Below are positions 35,101 through 41,964 of a stretch of 64,000 bases of DNA, piece after piece (position 1 is the stretch's first letter; every line of letters begins with the position of its first letter). Source of the DNA: Asterias amurensis (taxonomy: Eukaryota; Echinodermata; Asteroidea; Forcipulatida; Asteriidae); contig NC_092666.1 in assembly GCF_032118995.1 (NCBI RefSeq), positions 14,334,501 to 14,398,500 of the forward strand, in the 5' to 3' direction. The translations under genes and the position numbers were made by a program. The notes below the pieces were generated by a model that saw nothing but the letters and a program-made list of their open reading frames with translations, ran no database searches and was not told where the DNA came from.

Positions 35101-35423
35101 ACGGCAGTAGAATAAAGCAAGACAGTTCCCTAAGAACAACTCTACCTGGCAAGTAGATACACACATGGTGTTACCGCAAACCAAATATACATTGATACCT
35201 CACCATGCAATGCCTCAAATCCTATATAAGGATGATTATGTTAAAATAAAAGCTCTTTTATCTTCTTTGCGTTCACGCAGGGAATAAAAATAATACCTAC
35301 ACTACTGCATTGTTTGATAGGTCTGTTATCGACTTCAAATTGCTCTTACCCCAATGTTTCTCCCTGCACTGACAGGCCGAGTACCAGTGAAACACAGACG
35401 AATCCTTGCATTAGAGACCTCAT
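17040..35423 (-). CDS. Gene 2: EMI/EGF-like/SRCR type I membrane receptor, complete, 23 exons
   Basis: Joining the 23 exons listed separately gives 3138 nt in one open frame, 1045 aa. Order with approximate residues: signal peptide 1-24; EMI 26-96; EGF 97-127; EGF-like modules 128-344; SRCR 345-449, 450-551 and 552-656; further EGF-like modules 657-940; juxtamembrane 941-954; transmembrane about 961-980; basic GRKKS stop-transfer; cytoplasmic tail to 1045 ending DTSI, a class I PDZ-ligand pattern. All EGF and SRCR exons are phase 1-1. It is paralogous to genes 1 and 3, with matching exon order but with the three SRCR exons added (or lost in the others). Scavenger receptors with SRCR and EGF modules bind microbial or modified ligands; for this protein that is inference only. 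Confidence 0.9.
17278..17639. repeat. Foldback MITE, AGTGGACACTATTGGTAATT family, near full length
   Basis: TTAAAGGCAGTGGACACTATT to AATAGTGTCCAGTACCTTTAA, with the central palindrome GATTTCGAGACCTCAA...TTGAGGTCTCGAAATC around 17417-17458. Lies in the last intron of gene 2. Confidence 0.85.
18041..18097 (-). CDS. Gene 2 exon 22, end of membrane helix and basic juxtamembrane segment
   Basis: 57 nt, phase 1-1. [19 protein letters not shown]. The GRKKS cluster right after the helix is a stop-transfer signal, fixing the cytoplasmic side. Gene 3 has VVGRKKSEHVRNGTDRVVE. Confidence 0.88.
18353..18422 (-). CDS. Gene 2 exon 21, transmembrane helix
   Basis: 70 nt, phase 0 to 1. [19 protein letters not shown]: a single hydrophobic span. 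The acceptor is taken as GGTGAG|AAG because this gives the same length and frame as gene 3 exon 18. The pyrimidine tract is weak, so the precise border is less sure. Confidence 0.85.
18522..18562 (-). CDS. Gene 2 exon 20, extracellular juxtamembrane mini-exon
   Basis: 41 nt, phase 1 to 0. [14 protein letters not shown], with a TTTCAG acceptor and GTATGT donor. It is needed to keep the frame between the last EGF and the helix, and corresponds to the 44-nt gene 3 exon 17. Confidence 0.8.
19239..19379 (-). CDS. Gene 2 exon 19, Ca-binding EGF-like module
   Basis: 141 nt, phase 1-1. [28 protein letters not shown] (Asn-hydroxylation pattern), [11 protein letters not shown], then a linker VMPMSLQ. 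Paralogous to gene 3 exon 16. Confidence 0.92.
20234..20362 (-). CDS. Gene 2 exon 18, EGF-like module nearly identical to gene 3
   Basis: 129 nt, phase 1-1. [27 protein letters not shown]. Only two of 129 bases differ from gene 3 exon 15 (45110-45238), one synonymous and one K/N. The introns on each side do not align beyond a few bases, so the similarity is confined to the exon. Confidence 0.92.
20831..20932 (-). CDS. Gene 2 exon 17, EGF-like module
   Basis: 102 nt, phase 1-1. [32 protein letters not shown], six cysteines. Paralogous to gene 3 exon 14. Confidence 0.88.
21510..21626 (-). CDS. Gene 2 exon 16, DIDEC EGF-like module
   Basis: 117 nt, phase 1-1. [18 protein letters not shown], then [12 protein letters not shown]. 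Six cysteines with an unusually short last loop. Paralogous to gene 3 exon 13. Confidence 0.88.
21905..22135. repeat. Cluster of AGAGTGA/TCACTCT words
   Basis: About ten copies of AGAGTG, GAGTGAA or their complements in 230 bp, in both orientations, within a gene 2 intron. The style (short words, mixed orientation) recalls the GTTGG array at 9934-10290. Confidence 0.5.
22650..22705. repeat. Homopolymer tract C(n) then A(n)
   Basis: A run of about ten C is followed by more than 40 bases that are almost all A, ending 25 bp before a gene 2 exon. A low-complexity tract; its length may be unreliable in assembly. Confidence 0.9.
22730..22843 (-). CDS. Gene 2 exon 15, EGF-like module
   Basis: 114 nt, phase 1-1. 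[31 protein letters not shown]. Paralogous to gene 3 exon 12. Confidence 0.9.
23251..23376 (-). CDS. Gene 2 exon 14, EGF-like module
   Basis: 126 nt, phase 1-1. [36 protein letters not shown]. Five cysteines, as in gene 3 exon 11. The donor follows A (A|GTGAGT). Confidence 0.88.
23802..23924 (-). CDS. Gene 2 exon 13, four-cysteine module
   Basis: 123 nt, phase 1-1. [30 protein letters not shown]. Four cysteines. Follows the SRCR block and is paralogous to exon 10 of genes 1 and 3. Confidence 0.88.
24436..24950. repeat. Foldback and palindromic repeats in a gene 2 intron
   Basis: TTATAACACCCC near 24436 is inverted as GGGGTGTTATAA near 24752-24763. Inside (24538-24612) are two tandem hairpin units built on GCGCTAGTCCGA..GACTAGCACACGGCG. 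Immediately to the right, 24765-24950 is a separate palindrome (GGTGATCCCCGGAGCGTT inverted as AACGCTCCGGGGATCACC). Confidence 0.7.
25253..25567 (-). CDS. Gene 2 exon 12, SRCR domain 3
   Basis: 315 nt, phase 1-1, a whole SRCR domain in one exon. [60 protein letters not shown]. The WxTVC, ACRQL and GVxC landmarks are all present. Consistent with a group B-like cysteine pattern, which was not fully checked. Confidence 0.93.
25894..26199 (-). CDS. Gene 2 exon 11, SRCR domain 2
   Basis: 306 nt, phase 1-1. [70 protein letters not shown] canonical SRCR domain. Confidence 0.95.
26992..27105 (+). mobile_element. tRNA-derived SINE fragment
   Basis: GTCGCGGTCTTAAAAGAGCACCGGA... with B box GGTTCGAGTCC at about 27052, followed by CCCTGAGCAAGATACTTTAC. 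Related to the SINEs at 4030-4163 and 43893-44160. Confidence 0.55.
27591..27905 (-). CDS. Gene 2 exon 10, SRCR domain 1
   Basis: 315 nt, phase 1-1. [64 protein letters not shown], then a C-terminal W-V-N-C. The donor is G|GTTTCG. The first of three SRCR cassettes unique to gene 2 in this cluster. Confidence 0.93.
28743..28883 (-). CDS. Gene 2 exon 9, DIDEC half-EGF module
   Basis: 141 nt, phase 1-1. [29 protein letters not shown], then a Thr/Val-rich stretch without the closing cysteines. Paralogous to exon 9 of genes 1 and 3, and leads directly into the SRCR block. Confidence 0.88.
28968..29324. repeat. Foldback MITE, AGTGGACACTATTGGTAATT family, diverged
   Basis: GGGAGTGTACACTATTGG to CCAACAGTGTACTGTGCCTTTAA, with a short central palindrome CGAGACCTCAGCTGAGGTCTCG (29146-29167). 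Confidence 0.7.
29467..29589 (-). CDS. Gene 2 exon 8, Ca-binding EGF-like module
   Basis: 123 nt, phase 1-1. [28 protein letters not shown] (hydroxylation pattern), [12 protein letters not shown]. Confidence 0.9.
29974..30087 (-). CDS. Gene 2 exon 7, EGF-like module
   Basis: 114 nt, phase 1-1. [37 protein letters not shown]. The Ca-binding D-x-D/N-E start is replaced by GVGE, so Ca binding is doubtful. Confidence 0.9.
30695..30820 (-). CDS. Gene 2 exon 6, EGF-like module
   Basis: 126 nt, phase 1-1. [41 protein letters not shown]. Shares THNCxQNCT with exon 6 of genes 1 and 3. Confidence 0.92.
32270..32416 (-). CDS. Gene 2 exon 5, Ca-binding EGF-like module
   Basis: 147 nt, phase 1-1. [44 protein letters not shown] run of 49 bases (32329-32377) is identical to gene 1 and gene 3 exon 5, although other EGF exons of gene 2 are strongly diverged. 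Confidence 0.93.
32986..33078 (-). CDS. Gene 2 exon 4, short EGF module
   Basis: 93 nt, phase 1-1. [22 protein letters not shown]: Delta/tenascin-type EGF, same length as in genes 1 and 3. Confidence 0.9.
33497..33597 (-). CDS. Gene 2 exon 3, EMI domain second half
   Basis: 101 nt, phase 2 to 1, same length as in genes 1 and 3. [20 protein letters not shown] then [11 protein letters not shown]. Confidence 0.9.
33738..33863. repeat. Degenerate (ACGTA)n pentanucleotide array
   Basis: Repeats of CGTAA with scattered substitutions over about 125 bp, in the intron between the two EMI exons. A microsatellite-like low-complexity tract. Confidence 0.85.
34121..34234 (-). CDS. Gene 2 exon 2, EMI domain first half
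   Basis: 114 nt, phase 2-2. [20 protein letters not shown] then [11 protein letters not shown]. The donor is G|GTTGG. Two codons shorter than in genes 1 and 3. Confidence 0.88.
34774..35192. mobile_element. Foldback element with arms of about 120 bp in gene 2 intron 1
   Basis: The left arm (34774-34894; ATGTATATTTGGTTTGCGGT...) is inverted at 35072-35192 (...ACCGCAAACCAAATATACAT) with few mismatches. The spacer contains AACGTTTCGACTAGCTTGC and CTAGTCATCGTCAG, read on the minus strand as a hammerhead-like core (see findings). Confidence 0.8.
35350..35423 (-). CDS. Gene 2 exon 1, start codon and signal peptide
   Basis: 74 nt from the ATG (35421-35423) to donor GTAAGAG, phase 2, exactly the length of exon 1 in genes 1 and 3. 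MRSLMQGF then [13 protein letters not shown]: a signal peptide. The -3 base is G. No TATA box is seen immediately upstream. Confidence 0.88.
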
Positions 35424-37636
35424 CTCAACAGTCAGTGTGGTTTGCACTCTGTCAATGGAACATTGGGTAAAGTCACATTCACTCTACCTTGAAGGGGATC
35501 GAAAACATAACAAAAAGGGATCACAAAAAATTCTTGGGTTGCCACACAAGGAATTTGGGGGCACAAGGGTCTACGGGAGGTTCTTAACTACAGAGACAAC
35601 GGAAAGTGTAGAATTTTTCTCCACAGGGATGCAAACAATAGAATGGGTGTGGGTGAATGATTTAGTTCGAATCTCACCCGAGTAAAAATGCCTGTGAATT
35701 TTTTTCACAGGACTCGGGAAAGTACTGAGTATACAGTGCTACACACATCGGTGTATATGGGTAAAAACCAAAAATTAATATTCTTTATCCCCGATGCAAA
35801 TTTAACATCTATTAGATTTAGTGCTAGGGAAGGAGAGCCTATTTTTTTTCTAGGCACGGAAGTGCGCGGGTCGCGGTCCGTGCATTTGGCAACGTGTCTG
35901 GTGAATTGTAGTATACTATTATTTTATTGAAACCAAAATAGTTATCTCTATCACTAATACTGAGACTTTTTGTAGGACACAAAACACAAACGTCCACAGA
36001 TTTACATTTAACTAAATCGGTTTAAAGATAACGTTTGTAGAAAATTAGTAAAATAACTACACACAAAAAAATCGTCACAGTGAGACGAACAACATACTAT
36101 AAACGTAAATCTCCTGAAAACATTGCTCTGTGATTTTACTTGCATCGTCATAGATGAGTAGGGCTTCATGTCATGGCCAAAAAACTTGATCGACAAAAGG
36201 TATCCAAATGAGAATAAAAGACATTATGAAACAACGCCGAGTTTTTAATTTAGCCGCTTATTTGCAACAAATTGCCGACAAAACCTATACAAACATTAGT
36301 TCACATGTCTTTATACTTTCATCTGTAACAATAAAGTTTAACGTCTTAAAGACAGTGGAAACTATTCGTAATTGTCAAAGACCAGTCTTCTCACTAATAG
36401 GTGTATCTCAACATATGCATAAAATAACAAACCTGTGAAAGTTTGAGCTCAATTGGTCGTCGAAGTAGCGACATAATATAATGAAGGAAAAAACACACCT
36501 GTCACACGAAGTTGTGTGCTTTCAGATGCTTGATTTCGAGACCTCAAATTCTAAACTTGAGGTCTCGAAATCAAATTCGTGGAAAATTATTCCTTTCTCG
36601 AAAACTACGTCACTTCAGAGGGAGCCGTTTCTCACAATGTTTTACACTATCAACCTTTCCCCATTACTCATCACCAAGTAAGGTTTTATACTAATAATTT
36701 CTTTGAGTAATTACCAATAGTGTCCACTGCCTTCAAACTGGCAATGTCTTGAATTTGCAATGTCTCACTCAAAATATTATAAAAGAGCCTTGAATCCTTT
36801 TAATGGTCATATTAAAGAACACAAATTTGTGCAGCAAGTGTGTTCTTCTATCACTATTCTCTTGCAAATTCGATGATCAAATTGGGTCTACATTTTCACA
36901 GATTTGTTCAAAGATGATGCTGGTATACACCAAATGAGAATACTGCGTCTTTGACAATTACCGAGGGTGCCTTTAAGAAAATTACAACTACATGATTTAA
37001 AGCCTTTTCGGTTTTAATCCTTCTGGGCCTGAAACAAAAATAATGTGTAAACTTCCTACCTTTAGAGTGCCACTCGACAATCCTCTAATTGCTTCTCAGT
37101 CAATGTAATGATTAGTCTACTGATTTATGTCTAGTCTTAGCTCTCCGTCTGTGATATGAATACTTGAGGAAACCCACTCCCCCTTTTATAATTCTACCAA
37201 AATCTTCGTATCCGGGGAAAAAGAAAACACTCTAGGAAAGATAAGGTTTTATAGTCCCGAGGAAACTTTGTATTATGTGATACAAAACAAACTTTCAACA
37301 TTTGGCATGTAATTTGCTTTGGCGATAACTACAGAATTAACTTTCATTTTTGAGGGTTAGTTTTTATATCTTGTTATGATTGGTTATCTGTATTAAACCC
37401 CAAGGTGTTTGGATGCCTGGTCACCCGGATTCTCTAGGCCATGTGCAATAATACAAACACAAATATGAAAGTGTTTCTTGGGACTAGAGTCAAACTCCGC
37501 TTCACTGAGGGAAATATACATGTGGAGATCGTTGAAAGCAAGCCGTTTTGAGATATGGCGAACACAATGCTACAACACTAAAATTTGGAAAAATGTGTGT
37601 GTATTATACACCCAAACCACGGTACACTCCTATCTC
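35424..37636. other. Upstream region of gene 2
   Basis: No gene is seen. It holds a dispersed repeat near 35690-35800 (CACAGGACTCGGGAAAGTAC type), the intron-type repeat at 35965-36210, a full foldback MITE at 36346-36736 and a broken MITE piece at 36780-36975. Confidence 0.6.
36346..36736. repeat. Foldback MITE, AGTGGACACTATTGGTAATT family, full length
   Basis: TTAAAGACAGTGGAAACTATT to AATAGTGTCCACTGCCTTCAA, with the GATTTCGAGACCTCAAATTC/GAGGTCTCGAAATC centre at 36532-36572. Confidence 0.85.
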
Positions 37637-38019
37637 AAGGTGGGCTCGGTCCTACTTGACTTACTATTTTTCTGATAACTATGTGTCACTACACATGAAT
37701 CATCAGTGTATGGTTAAACCTTTATAAAGGTTTAATGTCGGCTGTTGTTAGCATCTTACCTCTAACGTTTCAGAGAAGCACTTCATCCCCCAATCTCGAA
37801 GAGTATCTCCCAATCTCGAAGAGTATTTTTGACAGACAGCCACCATGTATGTTGCTTGTGTGTGTATGCCTATACTACTTTATGCGATTATGCATGGCGT
37901 GCTAGAGGGAATTCCCCTTTTGCTGGGGCGCTGGTGCGCGGGCTGCGGTCCGTGCATCAGCAGGCATTGCGGGTACCCCGCGCGGGTATATAAGCTTATC
38001 GCACGTGCCCACTCGTTCT

Positions 38020-38163
38020 TCTGTTTTGCTCGGCCTGTTCTGCTGTTGTCACGCCTGTTCACTTAGTTCTGTTTTGCTCGGCCTGTTCTGCTGTTTGCTC
38101 GCCTGTTCACTTAGTTCTGTTTTGCTCGGCCTGTTCTGCTGTTTGCTCGCCAGTTCACTTAGT
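38020..38163 (+). repeat. 48-bp tandem repeat, three units
   Basis: Units at 38020-38067, 38068-38115 and 38116-38163, built on TCTGTTTTGCTCGGCCTGTT, followed by a degenerate fourth. It sits just downstream of TATATAA in the LTR-like segment. The other two block copies have only one unit. Confidence 0.9.
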
Positions 38164-40610
38164 TCTGTTGCTGCTCGGCCTGTTAGGTTCTGCGCTTTGA
38201 AGCTGTGATATATGCCCAGTTGTTCGAGAGTTTAAGCTGCTAGATCCGAATTGTTGCATTGGAAGCGCCGCATGCCCTGGGTGAGTAGCTGCACCTCGTG
38301 TAATTCAGTCCTGATGTCCATGTGATTAATTTACTAAGTTCTAGTGATTCTTGATTGAATAGATTGCCTCACATAACAAGTTATCATTACCTCAGAATCA
38401 ACAACCAATCAGCCTCATCACCTAATCAGGAACCCTAATCAATGCCAGTAGTTATTCAATGAAACAGTCCAGTTCCGAACATTAATCAGTGTCAAGTGTT
38501 AACTATTATTGGAGTCTCAGCCCCGTCTGATGTGGTGTGTGTGCGGGTCAACTCAGCTAGGCGCCTGGGGGTATATTTCTCCAACGAGTCCGCCCCTCCG
38601 GTCTCTGTGGTTACCGCACATCGTAGAGGCCGAAGTCCCGAGGTACCCGGCGAGATAGCGGCTTGTGTTCAAACTCACAATCAAGTGAGTTCATTCATTC
38701 ATTCAGAAGATAATTCATGTATAATGTGTTATAAATACACTGGCACTTTTGGTAATTGTCAAAGACCAGTCTTCCCAATTTTCGGATCTCAACACATGCA
38801 TAAAATAATAAACCTGTGAAAATTTGAGCTCAATCGGTCGCCAAAGTTGCAAGATAATTAATGAAATAAAAAACACCCTTGTCACACGAAGTTGTGTACT
38901 TTCAGATGCTTGATTTCGAGACCTCAAATTCTAAATCTGAGGTCTCGAAATCAAATTCGTGGAAAATTACTTCTTTCTCGAAAACTACTCCACTTCAGAG
39001 GGAGCCGTTTCCGAATATTGTGTGAAACGGTTTCTCACAATGTTTTGTTCTACCAACCTCTCCCCATTACTCGTTACCAAGTAAGGTTTTATGCTAATAT
39101 AATTATTGTGAGTACTGTCGACTGCCTTTAAAGACACTGATGGACACTATTGGTTATTAATCAAACGTAGTTGAAAGCATAAAAACTTACTTGGTAACGA
39201 GTAATAGGGAGAGGTTGGTAGTATAAAACTTTGTGAGAAACAGCTCCCTCTTCTGAATCCTATTATCACACATCTGAAACCACACAAAGTAATGCAGCAA
39301 GGTGTTGATTCTTTCATTATCTCTTTAATTTCGATGACCATTTGAGCCCAAATTTCCACAGGTTTGTTTTGTATGCGTATGTTTGAAAAATACTGGTCTT
39401 TGACAACCAATAGTGTCCAGTGCCTTTAAAGGCATTGTATATTACCTTTGGTTTTTGGAATCATTGTACTTTTTACATTGTTTTTTCTTGTTTGTTTTGT
39501 TAAAGTGGTGCTCATTTTATGTTCATTAAACACAATGTGTAATTTTAGACTTTCTTTGTGTTGCTTTTATCTTCTCTGTGTATTTTCTTCATAACTTTTG
39601 TGCATTGATATTATTTGCATATTAAATTGTCTATTTTCTTTCAGACAGATTTGTGATTTTTTCACCCATGTGTAGTAAAATTAATATGATCTGCTCAGTT
39701 GTCTCTTCTTTTGGTGGTAAATAATTCAAACAGTCAAAGTAAATATATTCATTGTTATTTCAGGCATGACACCCTTCCTACTTAAAGTCAGTGAACACTA
39801 TTGGTAATTGTCAAAGACAAGTCTTCTCACTTGGTGTTTCTCAACATATGTATAAAATATAAACCTGTGAAAATTTGAGCTCAATATTGGTCGTCGAAGT
39901 TGCGAGATATTGATGACAGAAAAACACCCTTGTCACACAAAGGTGTGTGCTTTCAGATGCTTGATTTCGAGAGCTCAAATTCTAAATCTGAGGACTCGAA
40001 ATCAAATTCGTGGAAAATTACTTCTTTCTCGAAAACTACGTCACTTCAGAAGAAGCCGTTTCTCACAATGTTTTACAACCTTTCCCCATTACTCATTACC
40101 AAGTTATGTTTTATGCCAATAATTATTTTGAGTACTACCAATAGTGTCCACTGCCTTTAAGTCTACTTTCCGATTTTGCTCTTTGGAAAATCTGATAAGT
40201 TATGATTTAGAAGCTTGAAAAGTCCATAAAAAAATACGTCCTACCAAAAACAATATGGAAGTCATGTACAGCGCACGTATCTTCCAACAAGGTACTCAGG
40301 GTACGTATTATGTAGGTCAATCCTTGCAGGTCAATTCTACTCGATAAAGAGTGCCTACAATTTGTCACGTGTTTATGTACCTTTAATTGTACATTTAATT
40401 GTACATTTTGATGTACTTCAATTTTTTTATATTCTTCATTTTGGAGGTTTTAAGAAAAACAATAAATAAATGTATATTATAAAGTGCCCAATTGCCAAAG
40501 GATACATGGCGCTGAACATAAAGTAGGCCTAGCATGGTAGATATTGATAGTGGACATTTAATAAAACTTGATTCAATAACTTGTAATAATGTGATTTGTT
40601 TTTCTTTCAG

Positions 40611-40704
40611 AGTTTATGATACTGACACCTACAAGCTTGTACAGACCAATGTTGGACACTCAGACTCCATACGTTGTATCATTCATCTACCAGAGAGAAA
40701 TCGG
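40611..40704 (+). pseudogene. Orphan WD40-like exon, copy 2
   Basis: 94 nt after a TTTCTTTCAG acceptor. Same peptide as copy 1 except A/T and a final Q/R; the frame is intact. Confidence 0.45.
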
Positions 40705-41112
40705 GTATGGGTTGGATTCCAGGCTAGGGCAGAAATAGCGTTCGATCTTCACTCATCATTTTGCTTGAGCAAATCTCCCTATAAAGAACACTTATATATC
40801 TTATATAAAGAAGTTCTGCTTATAAAGAGTACGTTCTGAAGTCCCAATCTCATTTCTGCTCTGTGTTTCTTTGTCTTTACTGTCCTCTTATAACAACATT
40901 CCTGGTTAAACAGCGGCTAAAGGAAAATCTCAATATTTTAAAGTCACCTGGAAATAGAACTACCATACACAGAGTGGGATTGATTAGGTAATTTAGAAGT
41001 TACTTTTCCCTCTCTCTTTTAACGATTCATAACCCATCACTTTCAACAATGAAAGGAGGCAGCCAACTCAAAAGGTTAAAACAAAAGTGGACAAAATGCC
41101 ACTACACACAAG

Positions 41113-41162
41113 TCTTTACCTCCAGTGATAACACTTGAGGAACTTCCTGATGTCTACCAGGA
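41113..41162 (-). CDS. Exon-like segment, unassigned
   Basis: A minus-strand segment between a TTCTTAG acceptor and a GTAAAG donor. One frame reads LLVDIRKFLKCYHW. It lies 45 bp after the next segment, which would be an unusually short intron. Function not recognised. Confidence 0.2.
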
Positions 41163-41210
41163 GTCTAAGAATTAATCAATTTAAATATTAAAGTTCGCCG
41201 CGGACTTACA

Positions 41211-41309
41211 ATACACATTGCATCCCAATACACGGGTTTGGAAGTGTCTACTCCAAAGCACTGACTCCACCACACGGTGTCTATTACCGGTGAAGCCAAA
41301 GGGACCTGG
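41211..41309 (-). CDS. Exon-like segment, unassigned (VWWSQCFGVD)
   Basis: 99 nt, phase 0-0, between TTTTTATTGCCAG and GTAAGTCC on the minus strand. It reads VPLASPVIDTVWWSQCFGVD then TSKPVYWDAMCI. The Trp/Cys-rich, low-repeat composition looks coding. I do not recognise the family. It may be a stranded fragment of another gene between genes 2 and 3, or a 3' part of an unknown neighbour. Confidence 0.35.
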
Positions 41310-41407
41310 CAATAAAAACAAGCATGCACATGAGATTTAATGGCTGACACCTTAATTCTTGTCTCTTGTTATAAGTACACATGTATACATAATACATCAC
41401 CTGCTCC

Positions 41408-41449
41408 GAGCGTCTGCCGAAGCATTTCTCATAGGAGTCTACCTGAAAA
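41408..41449 (-). CDS. Exon-like segment, unassigned (DSYEKCFGRRSEQ)
   Basis: 42 nt, phase 0-0, after a strong TTTTTTTCAG acceptor and before GTGATG. It would join in frame to the 41211-41309 segment. Unrecognised. Confidence 0.3.
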
Positions 41450-41689
41450 AAACTATGAATTCAAGCTAATTATTTATATTTTATCATAATTTAGTCAGTT
41501 TTTACAAACCACCTTTTCCCCCAATGTGTGTATCTACTCGCCAGAGAGAACTGTCTTTTTATATATTCTACTACCGCGGGAGACTTCTCAGTTCTGAAAA
41601 TAATTCTAGGTTAATACGTTTTTAGGGGCAACGGGTAATTTTGCTCTAAACTGATACTAAGCTTTTAGGGGCAATGTGTGGTCTTTTCT

Positions 41690-41964
41690 CTACTGCATTA
41701 CGGCTAAATTCAAATCTTCATTATCTTCAACCTGACTCTCGGGCGGTTTATCGTAGCTTTCATACACGTCATCACCATGAGTATTCGGAGTCGACTCTGG
41801 CGAACCAAAGTTCTCGAATAAATAATGAGCATCGTCGTCATCATCTGGAGTCGATACCCGAGTGTCCATGCGGTCACTTACCATGGATGGCCCAGCGTTG
41901 TGGCCACCAGTCAGTACTTGGTACACGTCGGCGTCGTTGAAATCTAGAGTCTGGTTCCCGCCGC
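41690..41964 (-). CDS. Possible alternative last exon of gene 3 (acidic, tyrosine-containing tail)
   Basis: Downstream of the main TAA (41990-41992) the same frame stays open for 99 codons to TAG (41690-41692). An acceptor CCATCCCCCATAG|GC at 41964/41965 would join phase 1 from exon 19 directly into this frame, skipping the stop, to give 90 codons plus stop. The peptide is acidic and has ADVYQVL, STPDDDDDAHYLFENF and DDVYESYDKPPES, which look like tyrosine-phosphorylation sites and intracellular tail sequence. A consensus donor (ATG|GTAAGTGAC, exon end at 41882) lies inside and could allow a further splice. Confidence 0.5.

Larger units (their letters stand above)
37637..40957 (+). repeat. 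Upstream block, copy 2 of 3 (upstream of gene 2)
   Basis: Same order as 10828-13893. Near 39425-39655 it matches copy 1 over more than 200 bases with about one change, closer there than copy 3 is to copy 1. It contains MITEs at about 38739-39131, 39131-39429 and 39781-40161 and the WD40-like exon at 40611-40704. Confidence 0.8.

Noticed and set aside
41690..41926. A separate small gene starting at the ATG at 41924-41926
   Set aside because: The same frame is open upstream to the gene 3 stop and an in-phase acceptor precedes it, so it fits better as an alternative tail of gene 3.
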